From the NCBI GenBank assembly GCA_902780135.1, contig CACZEK010000012.1, positions 124,001 to 188,000 on the forward strand: 64,000 nucleotides of DNA, written 5' to 3'. A program made the translations under genes and the position numbers. The notes under the pieces were generated by a model. It saw nothing but the letters and a program-made list of their open reading frames with translations. It ran no database searches and had not been told where the DNA came from. Position 1 is the first letter of the stretch. The number at the start of each line of letters is the position of its first letter. Of the stretch, positions 58,153 through 64,000 are shown piece after piece. The DNA comes from an uncultured bacterium. Lineage in GTDB: Bacteria > Verrucomicrobiota > Lentisphaeria > Victivallales > UBA1829.

Positions 58153-59231
58153 AACCTCTGATCCTTTGCGTCATGCTTGCCGCGGCAGCCATGCTGCCTG
58201 CCGCCGAACCCGAAACCGAACAGGAGATAACCATGAACATTCTGACCGTCAAAGAACAGGTCATCGTCGACATCGGAGCCGCCGTCGCCCGCGGCGAACA
58301 GAAAACACTGGCTTCCGCGCTGAACCGCGGATTCGATGCTGGACTTACGCTCGCCGAGGCGAAGGAGTATGTCGGACAGCTTTATGCCTACTGCGGTTTC
58401 CCCCGCGCCCTGAACGCCGCGACCACGCTGCAAAACGTGGTGAACGAACGTGCCGCCTCGAATCGTCCTGTTCCCGAGGGGAAACAGCCGTCCGCGCTTC
58501 CCGCGGGGAAATCCATTGACTTCGGGACCGACAATCAGACCAGGCTCTGCGGCGCTCCCGTCAAGGGCGGTCTTTTCGATTTCCATCCTCAGCTCGATGA
58601 ATATCTGAAAGCCCATCTCTTCGGCGACATCTTCGCCCGCGACAACGTGGACTGGCGCACCCGCGAACTTCTGACCGTCGCTGCGCTGGCGGCACGGCCC
58701 GAAACCGAGCCTCAGATGAAGTCTCACCTCCAAATCGCAAAGAACAACGGCGTGACGGATGAACAGGGCGCGGCAATCGTTGCACGAGTTTGCCGTCCCG
58801 CCGAACCCGAACAGCTCCCTGCGGACTGGTCCGTGTTCCCCATTGGCGAACCGAACACTGCCTACGCGCAGTATTTCATCGGGCGGAGTTTTCTGGCTCC
58901 GGTCTCCACCAGTCAGGTCGGCGTTTTTGCCGTGACGTTTGAGCCCGGATGCCGGAACAACTGGCATATCCATCACGCGGACAAGGGTGGAGGACAGATC
59001 CTCATCGTCACTGCCGGAGAGGGCTATTATCAGGAATGGGGCAAGCCCGCACAGCGAATCCGCAAGGGCGATACGGTAAATATCCCCGCCGGAGTCAAAC
59101 ACTGGCACGGCGCGGCTCCGGACTGCTGGTTCCAGCATCTTGCCGTGGAAGTTCCCGGAGAGGGCACACGCAATGAATGGCTGGAACCCGTGGACGATGC
59201 CGCCTACCGTGCCGCGGCCGGGGGGAAGTGA
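58149..59231 (+). CDS. exported carboxymuconolactone decarboxylase-like/cupin fusion protein
   Basis: 360 residues. A Sec-type signal (about 1-19, AAAAMLPAA) is followed by an AhpD/CMD-like helical domain (about 30-100), a second CMD domain (about 140-220) with DWRTRELLTVAAL, and a C-terminal cupin (about 255-340) whose metal site is in WHIHHADKGGG and GVKHWHG. An internal in-frame ATG at 58233 with AGGAG six bases upstream marks a possible signal-less start. Such two-part proteins accompany flavodoxin and AKR genes in gut bacteria. The reaction is unknown. The start overlaps the kinase stop. Confidence 0.82.
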   Translation: MKPLILCVMLAAAAMLPAAEPETEQEITMNILTVKEQVIVDIGAAVARGEQKTLASALNRGFDAGLTLAEAKEYVGQLYAYCGFPRALNAATTLQNVVNERAASNRPVPEGKQPSALPAGKSIDFGTDNQTRLCGAPVKGGLFDFHPQLDEYLKAHLFGDIFARDNVDWRTRELLTVAALAARPETEPQMKSHLQIAKNNGVTDEQGAAIVARVCRPAEPEQLPADWSVFPIGEPNTAYAQYFIGRSFLAPVSTSQVGVFAVTFEPGCRNNWHIHHADKGGGQILIVTAGEGYYQEWGKPAQRIRKGDTVNIPAGVKHWHGAAPDCWFQHLAVEVPGEGTRNEWLEPVDDAAYRAAAGGK

Positions 59232-59235
59232 CATC

Positions 59236-59697
59236 ATGAGCAGATTCGTTCTTTTCGTTCTTTCAAGCATGCTCCTGGCATGTGTTTCATGCGTCAGCAA
59301 CCACGCACCCTCACCCTCACAAAAAGGAGAAAGCAGGATGGAAGCCGAAGAACTCCTTGTCCGTATCGCTGAAATCGAAGTCTATCCCGAATGGCTGGAT
59401 GCGTACCTTGATTCGGCACGCACGGTCGGCGCGGAATCCGTTGCGAAAGAAAACGGAGTCGTGTGCATTTTCCCGATGCAGGCGGCGGAAGATCCCTGCA
59501 TCATCCGCATCGTGGAAATCTACCGGGGCGAGGAAGGCTACCAGTCGCATCTTGCCACGCCTCACTTCCGTACGTACAAGGAGGGGACGCCGCACATGAT
59601 AAAGTCCCTGCGTCTGGTCACGATGAACCCGCTTGACCCGGCACACATGAACACCATTTTCAGAAAGATGGATTCAGGCGGAATTGAGGAGAAATGA
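59236..59697 (+). CDS. ABM-domain (antibiotic biosynthesis monooxygenase-like) lipoprotein
   Basis: 153 residues. The N-terminal hydrophobic signal ends LLACVSC, so a lipidated Cys is likely. The ABM domain spans about 35-130: VRIAEIEVYPEWLDAYL, VCIFPMQAAEDPCIIRIVEI and HLATPHFRTYKEG, as in dimeric alpha/beta-barrel monooxygenases or heme-handling proteins. An in-frame ATG at 59338, eight bases after AAGGAG, begins the domain exactly, so a cytoplasmic form is possible. It lies four bases after the CMD-cupin gene and four before the interrupted FMN reductase. Confidence 0.8.
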   Translation: MSRFVLFVLSSMLLACVSCVSNHAPSPSQKGESRMEAEELLVRIAEIEVYPEWLDAYLDSARTVGAESVAKENGVVCIFPMQAAEDPCIIRIVEIYRGEEGYQSHLATPHFRTYKEGTPHMIKSLRLVTMNPLDPAHMNTIFRKMDSGGIEEK

Positions 59698-59701
59698 TCG
59701 T

Positions 59702-60361
59702 ATGGACCGGAGACAATTCATCAAAGGCGCGCTGGTGACCACAGCGGCGCTGTCGCTTGGCGGCGTGCTGGGATCGTTCGCCGACGACTCCAAATCCGAT
59801 AAAGGAGACAAAAACAAAATGAAGATTCTGGTTATCACGGGAAGTCCGCGCAAGGGCGGCAATTCCAGCACACTGGCCGATTCATTCACGAAAGGCGCCG
59901 GGGAAGCCGGACACGAGGTCGTCAGATTCGATGCGGCATTCAAGGACGTGCATCCGTGCACGGGATGCAATTCCTGCGGCATGAATGGTCCGTGCGTCTT
60001 CAAGGACGATTTCGAGTTCGTCCGCAAGCACATTGTAGACGCCGACATGGTCGTGTTCGCCACGCCGATGTATTATTTCGGTATCTCTGCCTAGATCAAG
60101 ACCGTCATCGACCGCTTCTACGCCATCAACGGGAAGATCCATGTCCCGAAGCAGGCCGTCCTGCTCATGACCTATGCGAACACCGCCAAATCCGAAGCCG
60201 TGCCGATCAAATCGCATTACGAGGTCCTGCTGAAGTATCTCGGCTGGACGGATGCCGGACAGGTCATTGCCTCCGGCGTGTGGCCGGTCGGCGCGATCAA
60301 GAGCACGAAGTATCCGGATCAGGCATACCAGCTCGGCAAATCCGTTAAAAAGAAAGCCTGA
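59702..60361 (+). pseudogene. Tat-signal FMN reductase/flavodoxin-fold protein, interrupted by an in-frame TAG
   Basis: Reads as 219 codons with one TAG at 60092-60094. Before it are a Tat signal (MDRRQFIKGALVTTAALSLG), an internal start (ATG at 59819, after AAAGGAG), and the flavodoxin core KILVITGSPRKGGNSSTL with CTGCNSC. After it the frame continues IKTVIDRFYAINGKIHVPK to the end KKKA. The TAG sits where relatives have Gln in ISAQ(I/M/L)KxxIDRFYA, so one C-to-T change explains it. Either this is a fresh nonsense mutation or TAG is read through. Confidence 0.75.
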
Positions 60362-60507
60362 CCGGTTTTGCCGGAATGAACCGCGCTTGATAAAAGGATT
60401 TTCTGTGCGGTCCAATGGTTCCGATTATACCGTCCTCGGGGGGAATCACTTGCCGGGGCCGGTTCCGAGTTGACGCCTCAACACCTTGAAGTGATAGCAT
60501 TTCTGAC

Positions 60508-60536
60508 GATATATCATCTTTTGCGGGAAAATGCAA
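60508..60536 (-). promoter_or_regulatory. orphan leftward promoter-like sequence
   Basis: Leftward TTGCAT, 17 bases, TATATC. The surrounding words resemble the tRNA-Thr promoter (TTGCATTT-CCC with ATGATATAT). It points antisense into the interrupted FMN reductase gene. Confidence 0.35.
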
Positions 60537-60650
60537 GAGAGGATGGCGAAATATCATAAAAAAGTCAGATCGTCAGGCTGCTGCGGTTTTGAGTTGTCGT
60601 TTTTTGTTGTAGACCGGCAATGAGATTCGAGGTCCGCGTCTTTCCGGATT

Positions 60651-60687
60651 GCAAAAAAAAGACCAAATCCGTGAGGAAATGGTCTTT
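60651..60687 (-). terminator. intrinsic terminator after the esterase gene
   Basis: On the minus strand AAAGACCA pairs with TGGTCTTT around a 14-base interior, and a T run follows. It lies about 30 bases past the stop. Confidence 0.8.
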
Positions 60688-60716
60688 GAATAACTGATTG
60701 CGTTTTGAGTTAGGGA

Positions 60717-62207
60717 TTATTTCTTCGGCTTCAAATACTTGTCGAAAAATTCGATGATGTGTTTGCAATTCTTTTCTTCGAAGAAACGTTCGTTTTCGTG
60801 CGTCGCGCCTTCGAAGATTTCAAAACTGACCTTGTCCTTGCCGATGTATTTGGTCACGGTTTCCGCGAATTCTCTGGAGGATCCGAGCGGGACAGTGGTA
60901 TCCACGGTTCCGTGCTGGATCAGGAAGCCAGGCGCCGTCTTGGGATCAAGCGTATGGGCATACATGCCGGGATCGGCGAGCTGAACCGGCGTGGGATCGG
61001 TTTCACGGGCCGTGCGGATCGTGACGCCGACAAAGGTGCTGTAGAAGCTTCCTTCTCCGTCGTATCCCATTTGCAATCTGCCTGCTACCGGGGCTTCATC
61101 TTTGCCCTGCTGTTCCGCGGTGAGACCATTCATCGGGCCGAAGAGGTCGACAACCGCCTGAACGGAGGAGGAATACTCGGCGTTATCGGCGATGTCGCCC
61201 ATCAGGAGTCCTTTCAGATTGCTGGTGGTGCCGAGCATGCCCGCCATGTGTCCGCCGGAAGAGTCGCCGATCGTGCCGATGTGGTCGGCATCAATGCCGT
61301 GTTCCTTCGCATGAGCGCGAATCCAGCGGACGGCGGCCTTGGCGTCGTTGATCTGACGCGGGAAGAGCGCCTCGTTGGTGAGACGATAGTTGAGGGCAAA
61401 GACGGCATAACCGGCTTTGACGAGCTGATCGACCAAAAAGGTGTTGTTGCCGCGGGCGCTGCCCATCCACCAGGCTCCGCCGTGGATAAAGAGAATGGCC
61501 GGGACCTTCTGGCCTTCCTTGATCTCGGGGAAATAAGCATCCATGTACTGGGCGTTGGAGGCGTCGGCCAGATATTTGATGTCGGCGATCTGCTTGGCTC
61601 CGATCGGCTTGCCGTTGTGCTGCATGACGCCGTTTCCTCCGCCCATGCCGAACATTCCGAACATGCTTCTTCCGCTGCCGTTCTTTTTCAGCGGTTCGAT
61701 GTCTTTCCATTCTTTCTTGGCCGCATCCCAGAGGGAGCAGACCGGACATTTCTTGTCAGGCGTGCAGAGATCGACCTTGGCATAGGTCGGGCCGTCGGCG
61801 TTGTATCCCTTCGGGAGCTGGCTGCCCTTGTCCGGTTTGGCTTCCTGCTGCTGGCCGCCGGGAGCGCCGCCCATTCCGGGGAAACCGCCGCCGAAGCCGC
61901 CGCCAAAACCGCCCATCATCGGGAACCCGCCCTGGCCGCCACCAAAACCGCCCATCGGGGGCATGCCGCCCTGACCGCCGCCGAAGCCGCCCATCGGGGG
62001 CATTCCGCCCTGACCGCCGCCAAAACCGGGGAACCCGCCTTCGGGCATCTGGAATCCTCCGGGAGGCATCTGGAAGCCGCCGCCCATTGCAGGGGCGCCG
62101 CCCGGAGCCGCGCCGCCCGGAGCCTGGGCTGACAGCATCGTGGCGACAAGCATGGTTCCGGCGACAACCGAACTGGCAGACAACATCCTGTTGAACATTT
62201 GTTTCAT
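60717..62207 (-). CDS. secreted alpha/beta-hydrolase (esterase) with Gly-rich repeat linker
   Basis: 496 residues from the ATG at 62207, with AAGGAG six bases upstream. A Sec signal (about 1-29, ending LSAQA) is followed by a Gly/Pro/Met-rich linker of about 100 residues. Near 130 a small CTPDKKCPVC motif appears. The hydrolase domain has FIHGGAWWMGSARGN (oxyanion motif), the nucleophile S316 in GDSSGGHM, LIQHGTVDTTVP with the acid, and the His in ATHENERFF. It resembles BD-FAE/carboxylesterases. The substrate is likely an acyl or feruloyl ester of plant or host glycans (inference). Confidence 0.85.
   Translation of the reverse strand: MKQMFNRMLSASSVVAGTMLVATMLSAQAPGGAAPGGAPAMGGGFQMPPGGFQMPEGGFPGFGGGQGGMPPMGGFGGGQGGMPPMGGFGGGQGGFPMMGGFGGGFGGGFPGMGGAPGGQQQEAKPDKGSQLPKGYNADGPTYAKVDLCTPDKKCPVCSLWDAAKKEWKDIEPLKKNGSGRSMFGMFGMGGGNGVMQHNGKPIGAKQIADIKYLADASNAQYMDAYFPEIKEGQKVPAILFIHGGAWWMGSARGNNTFLVDQLVKAGYAVFALNYRLTNEALFPRQINDAKAAVRWIRAHAKEHGIDADHIGTIGDSSGGHMAGMLGTTSNLKGLLMGDIADNAEYSSSVQAVVDLFGPMNGLTAEQQGKDEAPVAGRLQMGYDGEGSFYSTFVGVTIRTARETDPTPVQLADPGMYAHTLDPKTAPGFLIQHGTVDTTVPLGSSREFAETVTKYIGKDKVSFEIFEGATHENERFFEEKNCKHIIEFFDKYLKPKK
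61850..62095 (-). repeat. 39-bp in-gene tandem repeat in the esterase linker
   Basis: Encodes near-perfect copies of GGGQGGMPPMGGF (three units), flanked by related GGF/GGQ segments. It is a coding minisatellite prone to length change. Confidence 0.75.
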
Positions 62208-62364
62208 AAAAAACTCCTTCATGACTGTTTGTTTGGAATAGAATGAGTAATATGTTGAGGTCCGAGTCCTGTCTATTTCTTATTTAACGATTATACAGCG
62301 GATATTATTGTATCGGTTCGGAATAATCTTCAGAAAAAAAAACATAAGAAGGAGCAGGATGATC

Positions 62365-63117
62365 TCATTTTGAAGACTTCACCCTATCCGGCTTAACGGG
62401 TGCAAGATACTGCTGACGCATGATCCCCGGAGAAAGCACTCCCGCATCGAACCACTCGTAGAAGAACCGTTCCGCCGGGACGATCGCATAGCCGTCCTGA
62501 AGATGATCGGAAGTGTCGTAGGGATCCGCCATGATCAGCACATCGTCGTAAATGGCCGGAGTCCCCATATCGTCGTATCCGATAATAACAGTCCAGTGTC
62601 CGCCCCATGCGCTCCATTCCACCAGCAGCGGACAATCCGCTTCCAGCCGGCTTTTTACGAAATCCGCAAATCGTTCCGGCGTTTCGAAATCCTGCCGGGG
62701 AAGAACCGGGATTCCTCTTTTTTTCAGAGCGGTTTCAAGTGCGGATGCGGAACAGCCGTAAGCGCCGTTCTTCGGATTGTCCTCCGGACGGATATCCAGT
62801 TCCTCCGCCAATGCGCGTTCCGTTTTGTCCGCCATGCCCCAGTGATTGAGCACCATCCGCAGGGAAGCGGCGCCGCAGGTGTATTCCGTGGTCTGCTGGC
62901 AGGTGCGGAACCTTTTTATCAGCTTCAGAGTGGGGGTTATTTCCCCGTTGTAGAAATCAAGCCGGGGATAGTACGGAGATGTCTCGAACGCGGTTTTCCC
63001 CTGTAGCGCGGCGGCGCCGGAAACAGGATCGGATTCCGGCCACCGCTGCGGATTCCCGTGGAAGGAACACCCTGCCGTCATGAACAGAGCCGTGATGAAT
63101 AACAGAAGCCTTTTCAT
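62365..63117 (-). CDS. lipoprotein with C39-like (papain-fold) peptidase domain
   Basis: 250 residues from the ATG at 63117. The signal MKRLLLFITALFMTAGC has a lipobox, with C17 the likely lipidated residue. The domain has CQQTTEYTCGAASLRMVLNHW with the nucleophile C81, then GGHWTVIIGYDD with H174, and D198 in IMADPYD, the Cys-His-Asp order of C39 peptidases (bacteriocin-leader and related). It may cleave a peptide in the periplasm or at the outer membrane. It stands 35 bases downstream of the flavin reductase gene on the same strand. Confidence 0.8.
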   Translation of the reverse strand: MKRLLLFITALFMTAGCSFHGNPQRWPESDPVSGAAALQGKTAFETSPYYPRLDFYNGEITPTLKLIKRFRTCQQTTEYTCGAASLRMVLNHWGMADKTERALAEELDIRPEDNPKNGAYGCSASALETALKKRGIPVLPRQDFETPERFADFVKSRLEADCPLLVEWSAWGGHWTVIIGYDDMGTPAIYDDVLIMADPYDTSDHLQDGYAIVPAERFFYEWFDAGVLSPGIMRQQYLAPVKPDRVKSSK

Positions 63118-63152
63118 TCTCCGTGTCCTCGTTGGGACAGAAAACGCGCAGG

Positions 63153-63725
63153 TTATTTTTTCATCAGGGCCGCGCCCGCGTTCCATGCCTTGCCGACCTG
63201 TCCGCCCATCGCGTAATAGCCGTGGCGGAACTGGTCGAACGCTATGATGTCGAGTTTGGACGGATCGACTTTCCCCGCTTCATCCAGCGCCCGTTCTTCC
63301 GCGGCCGTGTTCACGATCCTGCCGACAATGCAGTAGAAACTGTCCGTGGACACGACTTCGGCGAGCTCGCATTCCATCACCACAGGGAATTCGTCGATGA
63401 CGGGAGCATTCATGGCCGCCGATTTGACGGCATGATAGCCGGTGCGGGCGAATTTGTCCGGCATCTTGTTTCCGGAGGCGATCCCGAGGAAATCGGCAAC
63501 GTCCATGTGCGCCTTGTCCGCCAATGAGACCGTGAAGCATTTGGTCTTCAGCAGCGCCTGCGTGGTCGCGTGCTCTTCATCAATGAACAACGCAATGCGG
63601 TCGGAGTTGCAGATTTGTCCCCAGGCCGCATTCATCGCCTGAACGGCGCCATGCTCGTCGTAGGCGGCAACGATCAGTACGGGCATGGGAAACACTGCCT
63701 GGACAATACCGAGATTTTTCTTCAT
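63153..63725 (-). CDS. flavin reductase domain protein (flavoredoxin-like)
   Basis: 190 residues. The pattern PMPVLIVAAYDEHGAVQAMN, the segment FTVSLADKAHMDVADFLGIA and ECELAEVVSTDSFYCIVGRI fit the FMN-binding split-barrel flavin reductases such as flavoredoxin. It would supply reduced FMN. It overlaps the flavodoxin gene's stop by four bases, so the two form an electron-transfer pair. Confidence 0.82.
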   Translation of the reverse strand: MKKNLGIVQAVFPMPVLIVAAYDEHGAVQAMNAAWGQICNSDRIALFIDEEHATTQALLKTKCFTVSLADKAHMDVADFLGIASGNKMPDKFARTGYHAVKSAAMNAPVIDEFPVVMECELAEVVSTDSFYCIVGRIVNTAAEERALDEAGKVDPSKLDIIAFDQFRHGYYAMGGQVGKAWNAGAALMKK

Positions 63726-64000
63726 TTCTGTTCTCCTTGCGGTTGCGGCCCGTCAGCCGGGAAAAGGCTGTTGAGCCAGGTTATGACATCGTTTTCGGTA
63801 TGGTGGGAGGTGACGCCGACGCCAAGGCGGCGTTCGATCTGGTTCGATCCGCGAATGACAAGCCCGTCAAGAATACGCGCTTCGGGGCATTCCTTCCTGA
63901 GGTCGGCGAAGAAATGTCCCTCGCCTCCGCCGCCGTGCGTGCAGAACGGCGCAACGACCTTGCCCGCGAGTTTGTCCGAATCAAGGAACGTTGCCACGGG
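63722..64000 (-). CDS. flavodoxin family protein, C-terminal part
   Basis: The frame runs off the window end, so only the C-terminal 92 codons are visible: LAGKVVAPFCTHGGGGEGHF, then ADLRKECPEARILDGLVI. This is the closing part of a flavodoxin_4-type protein, with the THGGGG loop near the flavin. The ATG just inside the window would not be the true start: in frame, the first visible codons read P-V-A-T-F. It overlaps the flavin reductase gene and probably feeds electrons to it. Confidence 0.75.
   Translation of the reverse strand, partial: PVATFLDSDKLAGKVVAPFCTHGGGGEGHFFADLRKECPEARILDGLVIRGSNQIERRLGVGVTSHHTENDVITWLNSLFPADGPQPQGEQK

Larger units (their letters stand above)
60362..60716. other. 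intergenic region between convergent units
   Basis: About 355 bases. It contains a leftward promoter-like sequence (60508-60536) with no gene in front of it, and the terminator of the esterase gene (60651-60687). Nothing else is seen. Confidence 0.5.

Noticed and set aside
50149..64000. A complete integrative element with attachment sites at ssrA
   Set aside because: No integrase of the right type and no second copy of the tmRNA 3' end was seen downstream within the window.

Overview
The window is about 64 kb of GC-rich bacterial chromosome. Gene content suggests a Gram-negative-type, anaerobic, possibly gut-associated member of the PVC group, with Lentisphaerota/Victivallales-like as my best guess. 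The hints are lipoprotein and Tat signals, an exosortase next to glycosyltransferases, a TRL-like lipoprotein, ferredoxin-tailed aldo/keto reductases and a secreted serpin. This taxonomic placement is inference and was not tested by alignment. Many genes carry a readable sigma70-type promoter, TTGAC/TTGCA, a 16-18 bp spacer, then TATATT.

Region 1 (1-8.4 kb) is housekeeping: the murC 3' end, a cysteine desulfurase, an O-antigen-ligase/TPR protein, a XerC/D recombinase, a DJ-1 protein translationally coupled to tgt, a methyltransferase and a ketopantoate reductase. Region 2 (8.7-28.4 kb, minus strand) is the information-processing cluster, read in transcription order as tRNA-Thr, tuf, rpmG, tRNA-Trp, secE, nusG, rplK, rplA, rplJ, rplL, rpoB, rpoC, rpsL, rpsG, fusA, rpsJ, rplC, rplD, rplW, rplB, rpsS. 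It then stops at a terminator instead of running on into rplV. RpoB and S12 carry substitutions at positions known for rifampicin and streptomycin resistance, and RpoC has a long acidic tail.

Region 3 (28.8-49.4 kb) is mixed. It holds a TRL-like lipoprotein, an SF1 helicase, an LD-carboxypeptidase, two membrane metallopeptidases, a flippase, a Nif3 protein, glycosyltransferases, a secreted serpin and an Hpt plus receiver-PP2C-HATPase signalling pair. It ends with an operon of GT4, a GT4-GT26 fusion, an exosortase and an EpsI-like membrane protein. Region 4 (49.4-53.4 kb) is a junction. A tandem array of terminator-like 21-25 bp repeats runs into the ssrA (tmRNA) promoter. After tmRNA come an IS3-family transposase scrap, a truncated tcdA, a DUF3791-type gene pair, an AAA+/DUF4143 ATPase and three copies of a hairpin repeat. 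The base composition here is visibly more AT-rich.

Region 5 (53.4-64 kb) is redox accessory DNA. A MerR-type operator/promoter leads a flavodoxin-fold reductase, two ferredoxin-tailed aldo/keto reductases and a MerR regulator. Then follow a C-lobe-less Ser/Thr kinase, a CMD-cupin protein, an ABM-domain lipoprotein and an FMN reductase interrupted by an in-frame TAG. On the other strand lie a Gly-rich secreted esterase, a C39-like lipoprotein, a flavin reductase and a flavodoxin. Four genes in this region carry export signals joined in frame to what look like older cytoplasmic starts that still keep Shine-Dalgarno sequences. About 60 complete genes end in TGA or TAA and none in TAG. No single complete, obviously new defence or biosynthetic system is evident. 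The strongest novelty candidates are the ssrA-flanking array, the signal-capture pattern with the in-frame TAG, and the GT4-GT26/exosortase locus.
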